This document shows positions 43,101 through 50,644 of a DNA stretch of 64,000 bases, piece after piece. Location: assembly GCF_014636775.1 (NCBI RefSeq), contig NZ_BMEQ01000003.1, positions 62,001-126,000 of the forward strand, given 5' to 3'. The notes under the pieces are model-generated. The model saw only the letters and a program-made list of their open reading frames with translations, had not been told where the DNA came from and searched no databases. This stretch comes from Kocuria dechangensis. GTDB lineage: Bacteria; Actinomycetota; Actinomycetes; Actinomycetales; Micrococcaceae. Position 1 is the first letter of the stretch; each line of letters opens with the position of its first letter. The translations under genes were made by a program, and so were the position numbers.

Positions 43101-43224
43101 CGTGGTGCTCACCGACGGGTTCTCCTGCGCGATGCAGGTGGGCCAGCTCGACGCGTCCCGGGCCGGCCGGCACCTGGCCGAGCTCCTGGACCCGGGCCGG
43201 CCGGCGGAGGCCGGCTCGCCCTGA
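40180..43224 (+). CDS. FAD/iron-sulfur 2-hydroxy-acid (D-lactate type) dehydrogenase, three-part fusion
   Basis: Large protein of 1014 residues with three parts. Residues about 70-560 are an FAD-binding type 4 dehydrogenase (GRGGGTSMAGNAIGPGVVLDFSRHM, PSSKNRATVGGSLGNDACG, HGGSLSGEHGDGRARSELL, C-terminal LFNPAGILNPG-like WDPAGILNPGSI). Residues about 610-690 are an Fe-S domain with CIGVGRC and CLSCKACSTDCP, able to bind [4Fe-4S] clusters. The C-terminal 250 residues carry two CCG-type blocks (CCGLTWISTGQ and CCGVAGNFGF), as in GlpC/GlcF/LldE. It therefore combines the roles of GlcD and GlcF in one chain and should pass electrons from D-lactate, glycolate or a similar acid to the quinone pool. 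Adjacent ATGs (40180, 40183, 40192) are all possible starts. Confidence 0.85.
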   Translation: MMASMDASPSPARPEASDTAATAATAAPAGAADRPDVLGRLAAAGVAADASPRRLAEYSYDASNYRVPPLAVVFPRTVEDVLAAVAACRGTGTPLTGRGGGTSMAGNAIGPGVVLDFSRHMTRVHAVDEAAGTVDVDPGVVLADLTREVERATGGRLTFAPDPSSKNRATVGGSLGNDACGNHSVRHGRISDHVVELDVVTSDGARLTATGTGLRATDPADDASAARAAELADSLRALARENLAAFRLELGRIPRQVSGYHLENLLPERKLNIARALVGTEGTCAVVVRARMKLVPKPASALLVCLGYADVVDAARDVTTILEFSPAAVEGTDEAIVETMRFRRGTDSVLGLPEGRAWLFVDLDGDDPASVAAEADRLLARLGENGRLVDGRAVPDLVERASLWRVREDGAGLSSRLASGGESWPGWEDSAVAPEDLADYLADLRVLMAEHGLGGVMYGHFGAGCMHIRITYDLRTEEGRAVLRRFTREAAELVVRHGGSLSGEHGDGRARSELLPLMYSPGVLAAFARYRRLWDPAGILNPGSITAPDPLDANLALAGIPAREWRTSFDLRPLGAGGGSLAETDDPARAHGAGTDPWVHAVQGCIGVGRCRADTGGVMCPSYRATRDEKDSTRGRARVLQDMVRGAATVQEGWRSEEVREVLDLCLSCKACSTDCPAGVDMATYKSEFFDHYYRGRLRPLSHFSLGWLPRWLALTGRIAPLVNAVLATPLAKAAAVAGGLTTRRAMPRFAGAGEWRREAAAAGVLPPGDPAGSVVLFVDTFTRGFRPQVAGAAARVLAGAGESVACSADACCGLTWISTGQLDTARRLLSRAAQALDDGTERPIVVVEPSCAAALRKDLPELVHTEQARRVAARVRSFASHAADLAAAGWTPSPAQPLPGRVVLQTHCHEYSVFGAGTQRTALAAAGVPEVVDATGCCGVAGNFGFERQHYEVSMQVAENALAPALRSTPPGTVVLTDGFSCAMQVGQLDASRAGRHLAELLDPGRPAEAGSP

Positions 43225-43261
43225 CCGGCGGCCTGCCGCCGACGGCGGGCGGTCCCGGGGC

Positions 43262-44482
43262 TCACTTCCGGATGAGCGCCCGGGGGAACGAGGTCAGGGC
43301 CTCCACCCCGGTGCCCGTGACGCGGATCGACTCGGAGGCCACGTAGCCGACGCCGGTCATCCACATGCCGCAGATGACGTGGAGCGTCATGTTCTCGGCG
43401 AGGACGGTCTCGTCCTCCGAGCGGATGCTGACGGTGCGCTCGCCCCAGTCCGGCGGGTAGCCGATCCCGACGGAGTAGCCGAGGCGGCTGTGCTTCTCGA
43501 GGCCGTACCCGGCCAGCGTCCGGTTCCACGCACCGGCGAGCTCACGGGTGGGGACCCCGGCGGCCGCGGTGTCCAGGACGGCCTCCAGCCCGGCCGCCAC
43601 CGCCTCCTCCAGGTGCAGCAGCGCGTCGGAGGGCGTGCCCAGCAGGACGGTGCGCGCCAGCGGCGCGTGGTAGCGGCGGTGCGCCCCGGACAGCTCCACG
43701 ACCACGGCGTCGCCCTCCCGGAGCACGCGGTCCGACCAGGTCAGGTGGGGGGTGTCGGCGGAGGCCCCCGTGGGCAGCAGCGGGACGATCGCGGGGAAGT
43801 CCCCCCAGGCCTCGCCGACGCCCTCGGCCTGCGCCCGGGCGATCCGGGCGGCCACGAGGTGCTGGGCCGTCCCGGGCTCGACGGCGTCGATCGCGGCCTG
43901 CATCGCCGCCGTGGTGACCCTCGCCGCGGCGCGCATGCACCGGATCTCGGCGTCCGACTTCACGGCCCGCACCCAGTTCACCAGCTCGAAGCAGTCGACC
44001 AGGGTCCACTCGGGGAGGGCGTTCACCAGGGCCCGGTACCCCTTGGGGGAGAAGAAGTGGGCGTCCATCTCGAGCCCGACGCACCCGCGGGCGGCGGGCG
44101 CGATCCGGCCCCGCCGGCGCAGGTCGAGCGCGACCCAGTCGAAGGGGTGCAGGTGGGGGCGCTGCACGTACCGCTCGGGGTAGCCGATGATCTGCTCGGG
44201 GGGCAGCCACGACGTCCTGAAGGCGCCGTTCGCGTCCATCTCCCGCAGGAACAGCAGCATCTCCCCGTCCTCCGGCACGAACAGCAGCTGGGGGGAGTAG
44301 AAGGACCAGGCGTCGTAGCCGGTCAGGTAGAACAGGTTCGACGGATCCGTCACGAGCAGGGCGCTCAGGCCCTGCTGCGCCATCCGCTCGCGCACCGCTC
44401 GCAGCCGCCGGCCGTACTCGGCGGGGGAGAACAGCGCGGGACGGACGTCGGGGTCCTCCGGACACGGGGCCGAGGTGGTCAT
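43262..44482 (-). CDS. doeA: Ectoine hydrolase-like M24 peptidase
   Basis: Protein of 406 residues with an N-terminal creatinase domain and a C-terminal pita-bread M24 domain. It follows the ectoine hydrolase DoeA/EutD pattern rather than generic prolidase: NLFYLTGYDAWSFYSPQ, REMDANGAFRTSWL, IGYPERYVQ, FPAIVPLLPTGASADTPHLTW, ELSGAHRRYHAPLARTVLLG, SVGIGYPPDWGERTVSIR and NMTLHVICGMWMTGVG. Several canonical M24 metal ligands are replaced, as in DoeA. DoeA opens the ectoine ring to N-alpha-acetyl-diaminobutyrate. Divergent neighbour is alanine dehydrogenase; no doeB or doeX is adjacent. The start is uncertain: the ATG used here has no clear ribosome-binding site, and a GTG 8 codons upstream is an alternative. 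Confidence 0.75.
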   Translation of the reverse strand: MTTSAPCPEDPDVRPALFSPAEYGRRLRAVRERMAQQGLSALLVTDPSNLFYLTGYDAWSFYSPQLLFVPEDGEMLLFLREMDANGAFRTSWLPPEQIIGYPERYVQRPHLHPFDWVALDLRRRGRIAPAARGCVGLEMDAHFFSPKGYRALVNALPEWTLVDCFELVNWVRAVKSDAEIRCMRAAARVTTAAMQAAIDAVEPGTAQHLVAARIARAQAEGVGEAWGDFPAIVPLLPTGASADTPHLTWSDRVLREGDAVVVELSGAHRRYHAPLARTVLLGTPSDALLHLEEAVAAGLEAVLDTAAAGVPTRELAGAWNRTLAGYGLEKHSRLGYSVGIGYPPDWGERTVSIRSEDETVLAENMTLHVICGMWMTGVGYVASESIRVTGTGVEALTSFPRALIRK

Positions 44483-44544
44483 GGTCCATGATGGGAAGCG
44501 GAGCACGGATCGTCAACGACCGGGGCGGGGCGTACGGTGTCGGC

Positions 44545-44637
44545 ATGAGCCGTGCGCGACGGCGAGGAGACCGCCCCGCACCGGCTGGGCCCGCCCGGCG
44601 GGCCCCGACGAGAGGAGAGCGGGCACCATGCGCGTAG
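44545..44637 (+). CDS. Small leaderless Arg-rich ORF overlapping the ald start (30 aa)
   Basis: A TACGGT box (44533-44538) is followed 6 nt later by an ATG that opens 30 codons rich in Arg, Pro and Ala (MSRARRRGDRPAPAGPARRA and onward), ending in a TAG 10 nt inside ald, in another frame. The ald ribosome-binding site AGAGGAGAG lies within it. If translated, it would couple or compete with ald translation, in the manner of a leader peptide. No homology is claimed. Confidence 0.4.
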   Translation: MSRARRRGDRPAPAGPARRAPTRGERAPCA

Positions 44638-45722
44638 CAGTTCCGACGGAGATCAAGCCGGCCGAGCGCCGGGTGGGGCTGGTGCCCGCCGGGGTGACCC
44701 AGCTCGTGCGCCACGGCCACGAGGTCCTCGTGGAGAGCGGGGCCGGGACGGGCTCCGGGTTCGACGACGACGCCTACGCCGCCGCGGGGGCCGAGGTGGT
44801 GGACCGGGAGACGGTGTGGGCGCGGGCCGAGCTGCTGGTCAAGGTCAAGGAGCCGGTGGCCGAGGAGTACGGCTTCCTGCGCCCGGACCTCACCCTCTTC
44901 GCGTACCTGCATCTCGCGGCCGACCGGCCGCTGACCGAGGCCCTCGTCGCGGCGGGCACCACGGCCGTGGCCTTCGAGACCGTGCGCTCCGGGCGGATCC
45001 TGCCCCTGCTCCAGCCCATGTCCGAGATCGCGGGCCGGCTCGCGGCGCAGTCCGCCGCGCACCACATGCAGACCAACGCCGGCGGGCCCGGCCTGCTGAT
45101 GGGCGGGGTCCCGGGCGTCGCGGCGGCGAAGGTCGTGGTGGTCGGCGGCGGCACCGTGGGCACCCAGGCGGCCCTGATGGCCTCGGGCCTCATGGCGGAC
45201 GTCACCGTGCTGGACGCCAACGGCGCGCGGATCCGCGAGCTGAACGACCTGCTGGGGCACCGGGCGCGGGTGCTCATGAGCGACGAGCACGTGCTGGAGG
45301 AGGAGCTCGCCGGCGCGGACGTGGTGATCGGGGCGGTGCTCATCCCCGGGGCCGCCGCGCCGAAGCTCGTGCGCCGCGAGCACCTGGCGGTCCTGCACGA
45401 CCACGCCCTGCTCGTGGACGTGGCCATCGACCAGGGCGGCTGCTTCGAGACCTCGCACCCCACGACCTACGACGACCCCACGTTCGAGGTCGACGGCATC
45501 ACCCACTACTGCGTGGCCAACATGCCCGGCGTCGTGCCGCGCACGGCGTCCCGGGCCCTGGCCAACGCCACCACGCCCTACCTGGTGCGCCTGGCTGACG
45601 GCGTGGAGCAGGCGCTGGCCGCGGACCCGGGCTTCGCGGCCGGGCTCAACGTGGCCGGCGGGACGATCCGGCACCCCGGGGTGGCGCAGGCGTTCCCGGA
45701 CCTCCCCGCGCAGCCGGCCTGA
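44628..45722 (+). CDS. ald: Alanine dehydrogenase
   Basis: Enzyme of 364 residues that interconverts alanine and pyruvate plus ammonia with NAD. The N-terminal RVAVPTEIKPAERRVGLVPAGV and LVKVKEPVAEEYGFLRPDLTLFAYLHLA contain the substrate-binding Arg and Lys; the nucleotide-binding VVVVGGGTVGTQAALMASG and catalytic His in LFAYLHLA/YCVANMPGVVPRTAS are present. AGAGGAGAGCGGGCACC precedes the ATG. A small leaderless ORF overlaps the start, and a perfect 21-bp hairpin follows the stop. The divergent partner is the DoeA-like hydrolase, so a shared role in amino-acid nitrogen recovery is possible. Confidence 0.93.
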   Translation: MRVAVPTEIKPAERRVGLVPAGVTQLVRHGHEVLVESGAGTGSGFDDDAYAAAGAEVVDRETVWARAELLVKVKEPVAEEYGFLRPDLTLFAYLHLAADRPLTEALVAAGTTAVAFETVRSGRILPLLQPMSEIAGRLAAQSAAHHMQTNAGGPGLLMGGVPGVAAAKVVVVGGGTVGTQAALMASGLMADVTVLDANGARIRELNDLLGHRARVLMSDEHVLEEELAGADVVIGAVLIPGAAAPKLVRREHLAVLHDHALLVDVAIDQGGCFETSHPTTYDDPTFEVDGITHYCVANMPGVVPRTASRALANATTPYLVRLADGVEQALAADPGFAAGLNVAGGTIRHPGVAQAFPDLPAQPA

Positions 45723-45744
45723 CCGCGCTGCGGGCCTCCGGCGC

Positions 45745-45792
45745 GGGGGAGCCCCGGTGACCACGCGGGATCGTGGTCACCGGGGCTCCCCC
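45745..45792. terminator. Perfect 21-bp hairpin between ald and metE
   Basis: The arms (45745-45765 and 45772-45792) are exact reverse complements, starting GGGGGAGCCCCGG, with a 6-nt loop CGGGAT. No T-run. It separates two convergent genes and can terminate both. It is the longest perfect hairpin in the window. Confidence 0.75.
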
Positions 45793-45811
45793 GGGTCGGC
45801 CGGCGCTGGGG

Positions 45812-48220
45812 TCAGGCCTGCACCCCGTGCTGGACCTGCAGCGGCGGGCCCGCCGGCGCGGCCAGCTGCTCGCGCGCGGTCCGGGCCGCGGCCACGAGGT
45901 GCTCGAGCGAGGCCCGGGTCTCGGCGTAGCCGCGCGTCTTCAGGCCGCAGTCCGGGTTGATCCACAGCGTGTCCGCGGGGACGTGGCCGAGGGCGCGCTC
46001 CACGAGCTGCTCGATCTCCTCCTGGGAGGGCACGCGCGGGGAGTGGATGTCCCACACGCCCGGGCCGATGCCGCGGGAGAAGCCGGCGGCCTCGAGGTCG
46101 GTCAGCACCTCCATGCGGGAGCGGGCCGCCTCGATGCTCGTGACGTCGGCGTCCAGGCCGTCGATCGCGGAGACCACCTCGCCGAACTCGGAGTAGCACA
46201 GGTGCGTGTGGATCTGCGTCTCGTCCCGCACACCGGAGGTGGCCACCCGGAAGGCGCGCACCGACCAGTCCAGGTAGGCGGGCTGGTCCTCCCGGCGCAG
46301 GGGCAGCAGCTCCCGCAGCGCGGGCTCGTCCACCTGGATGATCCCGATCCCGGCGGCCTCGAGGTCCGCGACCTCGTCCCGCAGGGCGAGCGCGACCTGC
46401 TCGGCGGTCCGCCCGAGCGGCTGGTCGTCGCGCACGAAGGACCAGGCCAGGATCGTCACCGGGCCCGTGAGCATGCCCTTGACCGGCCGGTCGGTGAGGG
46501 ACTGGGCGTGGCCGATCCACGGGACGGTGAACGCCTCGCCGCGCACCCCGTCGCCCTCGCGGCTCACGTCGCCCCACAGGATCGAGGGGCGGGTGCAGCG
46601 GGAGCCGTAGGACTGGACCCAGCCGTGGACGGTGGTGGCGAAGCCGTCGAGGTGCTCGGCGAAGTACTGGACCATGTCGTTGCGCTCCGGCTCGCCGTGC
46701 ACGAGGACGTCGAGGCCGAGCTCCTCCTGCAGCCGCACCACGCGCTCGATCTCCTCGCGCAGGAACCGGTCGTAGCCGGCCTGGTCCAGCTGCCCGGCGC
46801 GCGCCCTGGCGCGGGCGGAGCGGACCTCGGGGGTCTGGGGGAAGGAGCCGATGGTGGTGGTCGGCAGCGGGGGCAGGGGGCCGGAGGCCGTGAAGGACCG
46901 GCCCTCCTGCGCCCGGCGGCGCACCTCCGCGGGCGCCCGCCCGATCTCGGCGTCGGTGAGCGAGTCCGCCCGCTCCCGGACCGCGGCGTCACGGACCCCC
47001 GGCGCCTCGGCACGGGTGCCCCGGGCCTCGGCGGCCGCCTCGAGCTCCCCGGCCACCGCGTCCGGGCCCTGGGCGAGGCCGCGGGACAGGGTCACGATCT
47101 CGGCGACCTTCTGGTCCGCGAAGGAGAGCCAGCTGCGCAGCACCGGGTCCAGCTGCGTCTCCTCCTCGACGTCGTGGGGGACGTGGAACAGCGAGGTGGA
47201 GCTCGCCACGGAGACCTCCACCCCGGCGCGGGCGAGCTCCTCGAGCTGCGCGAGCCGCCCGGCGAGGTCGGCGCGCCACACGTTGTGCCCGTCCACCGCG
47301 CCGGCGACGAGCACCGGGGCGTCCTCGTCGCGGAACAGCGCGAGCTCCTCGGCGGAGGGGACCGCGCCCTTGACGAGGTCGAGGTGCAGGGCCTCGATCC
47401 CCGAGCCGGCCAGCGTGTGCAGCAGCGGGCCGGGGGAGCCGTAGGAGGTGGTCACCAGGAGCTGCGGGCGCCCGGCGGCGGGGGCGGTGAGGGCGGTGTA
47501 GGCGTCCCACACGGCCTCCGCGAGCGCGGCGCCGGGCACGTCCTGGTCGGCCACGAGCGCCGGCTCCTCCAGCTGCACCCACTGCGCCCCGGCGGCGGCC
47601 AGCTCGCGCAGCAGCTCGGCGTACACCGGGACGAGCTCGGCCAGGCGCTGCAGCGGGTCGAAGCCGGCGGGGGCGTCGTCGTCGGCCTTGGCGAGCAGCA
47701 GCCAGGAGACGGGGCCCACGAGGACGGGGCGGACGGCGAAGCCGTCCTCGGCGGCGCGGCGGACGTCCGCGACGAGCCGCTCGGGGCGGGCGCGGAACGG
47801 GGTGGCGGGGCCGATCTCGGGCACGAGGTAGTGGTAGTTGGTGTCGAACCACTTGGTCAGCTCGAGCGGCGGGCGCCCGGCGTCGCCGCGGGCCAGCACG
47901 AAGCTCGCGTCGAGGTCGAGCCCGCCGTCGGCGCCGGCGAGGTCCGCGAAGCGCGACGGGACGGCCCCGAGCGCGGTGGTGGTGTCCAGGACCTGGTCGT
48001 AGAGCGGAAACGCGGCCGGCAGCGAGGAGTCCTGGGCGCCCAGGCCCAGCTCCACGAGCCGGCGGTAGGTGGCCAGCTGCAGGTCGGCGGCGGCCGTCTC
48101 CAGCTCCTGGCGGCTGGAGCGCCCGGCCCAGTAAGCCTCGAGGGCCTTCTTGAGCTCGCGGCGGCGGCCGATGCGGGGGTAGCCGGTGATGGTGGCGGCG
48201 GGGAACGGGACGGTGGTCAT
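45812..48220 (-). CDS. metE: Cobalamin-independent methionine synthase
   Basis: Protein of 802 residues that transfers the methyl group of 5-methyltetrahydropteroyltri-glutamate to homocysteine. Two (beta/alpha)8-type halves are present: the N-terminal half begins [30 protein letters not shown], the catalytic C-terminal half includes [30 protein letters not shown] and [10 protein letters not shown]. Zinc ligands are His673 and Cys675 ([10 protein letters not shown]) and Cys758 (NPDCGLKTR), with the usual intervening Glu. It is the second gene after metF (94 nt apart, same strand), so both should respond to the SAM riboswitch upstream. Cobalamin is not needed for this enzyme. Confidence 0.95.
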   Translation of the reverse strand: MTTVPFPAATITGYPRIGRRRELKKALEAYWAGRSSRQELETAAADLQLATYRRLVELGLGAQDSSLPAAFPLYDQVLDTTTALGAVPSRFADLAGADGGLDLDASFVLARGDAGRPPLELTKWFDTNYHYLVPEIGPATPFRARPERLVADVRRAAEDGFAVRPVLVGPVSWLLLAKADDDAPAGFDPLQRLAELVPVYAELLRELAAAGAQWVQLEEPALVADQDVPGAALAEAVWDAYTALTAPAAGRPQLLVTTSYGSPGPLLHTLAGSGIEALHLDLVKGAVPSAEELALFRDEDAPVLVAGAVDGHNVWRADLAGRLAQLEELARAGVEVSVASSTSLFHVPHDVEEETQLDPVLRSWLSFADQKVAEIVTLSRGLAQGPDAVAGELEAAAEARGTRAEAPGVRDAAVRERADSLTDAEIGRAPAEVRRRAQEGRSFTASGPLPPLPTTTIGSFPQTPEVRSARARARAGQLDQAGYDRFLREEIERVVRLQEELGLDVLVHGEPERNDMVQYFAEHLDGFATTVHGWVQSYGSRCTRPSILWGDVSREGDGVRGEAFTVPWIGHAQSLTDRPVKGMLTGPVTILAWSFVRDDQPLGRTAEQVALALRDEVADLEAAGIGIIQVDEPALRELLPLRREDQPAYLDWSVRAFRVATSGVRDETQIHTHLCYSEFGEVVSAIDGLDADVTSIEAARSRMEVLTDLEAAGFSRGIGPGVWDIHSPRVPSQEEIEQLVERALGHVPADTLWINPDCGLKTRGYAETRASLEHLVAAARTAREQLAAPAGPPLQVQHGVQA

Positions 48221-48314
48221 GCGGATCTCCTGGAAGGTCTCGTGAAGCTGTCGAAAAGCGTCGGAAGGTGTCGGACGGTCTGGAGCGGTGGCTTCGGGTG
48301 GTGCGCGCGGCCGC

Positions 48315-49247
48315 TCAGGCGGGGAGCAGCAGGTCGTCGAGCGGGACGGGCTCGTGCGGGACGCGGGGGAGGTCCACGCGCTCCAGCAGGTCGAGCGCGG
48401 CCCGGTGCTCGTTGAAGGTGTAGAGGTGCAGCCCGGGGGCGCCGGCGTCGAGGGCGGCGCGGGCGAGCCGCGCGGCGAAGGCCACGCCCGCGCGGTGCCG
48501 CTCGGCGGGGCCGGAGGCGTCCTCGAGGGCGGCGGCCAGGCCCGGGTGGGGCGCGAGACCGGCCAGCCGGCACAGGGTCTGCAGCCGCCGCGGGTCGGTC
48601 ACCGGCATGATGCCGGGGACGATCGGGATCGTCACCCCGGCCGCGCGGGCCGCCGCCACCAGGCGCTCGTAGCGCTGCGGGCGGAAGTAGACCTGGGTGA
48701 TCGCGAAGTCCGCCCCGGAGCGCTGCTTGGCCAGCAGCACCTCGACGTCGTGCCGGAAGGACGGCGACTCCGGGTGCCGGGTCGGGTAGGCGGCCACGCC
48801 CACGGCGAGCCGGCCGGCGGCCAGCGCCGCGCTGTGGCGCCGCTCGACGTCGCGGACGAGCTCCACGAGCTCGCCGGCGTACCGGAGCTCGCCCCGGTCC
48901 GTCCCGGGGTCCTCCGGCAGGTCCCCGCGCAGGGCCAGGACGCCCCGGACGCCGCGGCGGACCAGCGCGGCCACGGTGTCCTCCAGCTCGGCCCGCGTGC
49001 TGCCCACGCAGGTGAGGTGCGCCAGGGGCCGCAGGGTCGTGCGGGCGATGAGGTGGTCGAGCAGGGCGAGCGAGCCGGCACGGCGGGCCTCGTCGCCGCT
49101 GTACGTCACGGAGACGTGGTCGGGACGGGTGGGCTCGAGCTCCTCGATGGTCCGCAGCAGCGTGTCGGCGCTCGCCGCGCTGCGCGGCGGGTAGAGCTCG
49201 TAGGAGAGGGACGGCGGCGGGGCCGTCCGCTGGGGTGGTGCTGTCAC
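48315..49247 (-). CDS. metF: Methylenetetrahydrofolate reductase
   Basis: Protein of 310 residues that makes the methyl donor used by MetE. The N-terminal SYELYPPRSAASADTLLRTI has the conserved catalytic Glu region, VSVTYSG, HLTCVGSTRAELED, GVRGVLALRGDLPEDP, GVAAYPTRHPESPSF and FAITQVYFRPQRYERLV follow the FAD-barrel of MetF. The GTG start has an AGGAGG Shine-Dalgarno four bases away; this sequence lies in the right arm of a hairpin (49252-49276) below a SAM riboswitch, implying translational control. First gene of the metF-metE operon. Confidence 0.92.
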   Translation of the reverse strand: MTAPPQRTAPPPSLSYELYPPRSAASADTLLRTIEELEPTRPDHVSVTYSGDEARRAGSLALLDHLIARTTLRPLAHLTCVGSTRAELEDTVAALVRRGVRGVLALRGDLPEDPGTDRGELRYAGELVELVRDVERRHSAALAAGRLAVGVAAYPTRHPESPSFRHDVEVLLAKQRSGADFAITQVYFRPQRYERLVAAARAAGVTIPIVPGIMPVTDPRRLQTLCRLAGLAPHPGLAAALEDASGPAERHRAGVAFAARLARAALDAGAPGLHLYTFNEHRAALDLLERVDLPRVPHEPVPLDDLLLPA

Positions 49248-49251
49248 ATGT

Positions 49252-49276
49252 CCTCCTGGGGTCACCCCGAGGGAGG
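49252..49276 (-). promoter_or_regulatory. Shine-Dalgarno sequestering hairpin of the metF leader
   Basis: On the minus strand CCTCC pairs with the GGAGG of the metF Shine-Dalgarno; between them GGGG-TGA-CCCC forms an inner stem. It lies between the riboswitch aptamer and the start codon and is the likely expression platform: closed when SAM is bound. The alternative pairing that would open it was not worked out. Confidence 0.55.
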
Positions 49277-49318
49277 GCGGCAGAGAGCACGGGCTGGACC
49301 CGGGCAGTCTGCGGCTGC

Positions 49319-49425
49319 TCCATCGGTCCTGGCGGGAGCACCGTTCCGGCCCCCCGAGCGTTCTCGGGCGGGCGGATGGTTGCTGCGGCGTCGACGAGCC
49401 AGGTCTCTCGGCCGCTCTGGATAGA
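49319..49425 (-). ncRNA. SAM-I riboswitch (S-box) of metF-metE
   Basis: Read on the minus strand, a P1 stem (TCTATC with GATGGA) encloses the S-box core: CAGAGCGGCCGAGAGACCTG, then GGCTCGTCGACGCCGCAGCA and ACC, a variable GC-rich P3 hairpin, and GGTGCTCCCGCCAGGACC. The order AGAG-GG, GAGRGAC, GGC-C, kink-turn-like segment, GCAACC, GGTGC is that of the SAM-I class, which turns methionine and SAM genes off when S-adenosylmethionine is plentiful. Position directly before metF agrees with this. A covariance-model match would be expected but could not be run here. Confidence 0.85.
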
Positions 49426-49435
49426 TGCACTGCCC

Positions 49436-49464
49436 ATTTGACCGGTTCCGCGCCGGAAAGCCAA
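49436..49464 (-). promoter_or_regulatory. Candidate promoter of the metF leader
   Basis: On the minus strand TTGGCT, a 17-nt spacer and TCAAAT, four of six consensus bases each. Transcription would begin about 4-5 nt before the riboswitch P1 stem, the usual distance. Confidence 0.5.
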
Positions 49465-49510
49465 CCCGGGCCGTCCGGAAGACGCTCGTGGCAGGACTGT
49501 GACGTGGCGG

Positions 49511-49534
49511 CCGTCATGTTGCGACACATGACGG
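49511..49534. promoter_or_regulatory. Perfect palindrome CCGTCATGT-N6-ACATGACGG between divergent genes
   Basis: A 9+9-bp inverted repeat with a 6-nt spacer lies between the metF promoter (49436-49464, minus) and the glycosyltransferase promoter (49557-49585, plus). It is upstream of both -35 boxes, a position suited to an activator or to a repressor acting on one side. No matching known site recalled with confidence. Confidence 0.5.
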
Positions 49535-49556
49535 GCGCCGGGGCGGCGCTCCCGTG

Positions 49557-49585
49557 TTGGGGCGGGACGGCGCGTCGGGAATAAT
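49557..49585 (+). promoter_or_regulatory. Candidate promoter of the glycosyltransferase operon
   Basis: TTGGGG, a 17-nt spacer and AATAAT (five of six consensus bases). The predicted start site is about 33 nt before the ATG. Confidence 0.5.
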
Positions 49586-49624
49586 GGGCGGAGCCCGCCC
49601 CCGACCCCCAGAAACGAGTGCCCC

Positions 49625-50644
49625 ATGCCCTCCGCACCTCGCATCGTGGCCGTCGTGCCGTGCCACAACGAAGAAGCGGCGATCGCCAAGGTGGTCTCCG
49701 ACCTGCGCACCACGGTGCCGGGCATCGAGGTCTACGTCTACGACAACTGCTCGACCGACAACACGGCCGAGGTCGCCCGCCGGGCCGGCGCGCACGTGCG
49801 CTTCGAGCACGAGAAGGGCAAGGGCAACGTGGTCCGCCGGGCCTTCGCGGACCTGGACGCCGACGTCTACCTCCTCATCGACGGCGACGACACCTACGAC
49901 GTCGCCGACGCCCCCGCCATGATCGAGACGCTGCTGTCCGGGCCCTACGACCACGTGCTCGGCGTCCGCCGGCAGGCCTCCGCCACCGCGTACCGCTCCG
50001 GCCACGAGTCCGGCAACCGGTTCTTCAACTCCCTGGTCAGCTTCGCGTTCCGCCGCCAGGTCTCGGACATGCTCAGCGGGTACCGCGTGTTCTCCCGCCG
50101 CTTCGTCAAGTCCTTCCCCGCGCTCTCGCGCGAGTTCGAGATCGAGACCGAGCTGACCGTCCACGCCGTCAACGCGCGCGTGCCGCAGACGGAGCTGGAG
50201 GTCGGCTTCCGCGACCGCGCCGAGGGCACGGAGAGCAAGCTGCGGACCTACCACGACGGCTTCCGGATCCTCGGCATCTTCGCGCAGCTGCTCTTCCACG
50301 AGCGGCCCTTCCTCGTCACGGGCGCGATCTCCGGCCTGCTGTTCCTGCTGGGCCTGGGCTTCGGCATCCCGGTGGTCGTCGAGTACGCGACCACCGGCCT
50401 GGTGCCCCGCTTCCCGACGGCGTTCCTCGCCTCCGCCCTCGTGATCCTCTCCGGGGTGTTCCTGCTGATGGGCGTCCTGCTCAGCGGCCAGGCCAAGATC
50501 CGCCGCGAGGCCACCCGGCTGTTCTACCTCCGCCTGCCCGCCCCGCCGCCCGTCGAGGCGCTCGCGGCTCCGGAGGGCCCCGGGCGCCTCGACGGCTCGA
50601 GCGCCGCGGCGCGCCGCCCCGCCCCGGCGGAGGAGAGCCGCTGA
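49625..50644 (+). CDS. Family 2 glycosyltransferase with C-terminal membrane anchor
   Basis: Protein of 339 residues. The GT-A domain starts VAVVPCHNEEAAIAKVVSDL, has YVYDNCSTDNTAEVA, the metal-binding LLIDGDDTYDVAD, and SDMLSGYRVFSRRF; this pattern is of the polyprenyl-phosphate glucose/mannose transferase (DPM1/GtrB-like) branch. Two hydrophobic segments follow (about 235-260 and 270-295), anchoring it to the membrane, then an Ala/Pro-rich tail. It probably loads a sugar on a lipid carrier for cell-envelope glycosylation. The next gene starts within its stop codon and encodes a polytopic protein that may use the lipid-linked sugar. Confidence 0.85.
   Translation: MPSAPRIVAVVPCHNEEAAIAKVVSDLRTTVPGIEVYVYDNCSTDNTAEVARRAGAHVRFEHEKGKGNVVRRAFADLDADVYLLIDGDDTYDVADAPAMIETLLSGPYDHVLGVRRQASATAYRSGHESGNRFFNSLVSFAFRRQVSDMLSGYRVFSRRFVKSFPALSREFEIETELTVHAVNARVPQTELEVGFRDRAEGTESKLRTYHDGFRILGIFAQLLFHERPFLVTGAISGLLFLLGLGFGIPVVVEYATTGLVPRFPTAFLASALVILSGVFLLMGVLLSGQAKIRREATRLFYLRLPAPPPVEALAAPEGPGRLDGSSAAARRPAPAEESR

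Noticed and set aside
38446-43173. Uninterrupted antisense frame of 1575 codons opposite fba, the DUF3151 gene and the large dehydrogenase
   Set aside because: Sense-strand genes have clear catalytic motifs. The antisense translation is low-complexity (Gly/Ala/Arg/Val/Asp rich) and shows no domain; it is a product of the high GC content, where antisense frames rarely meet stop codons.
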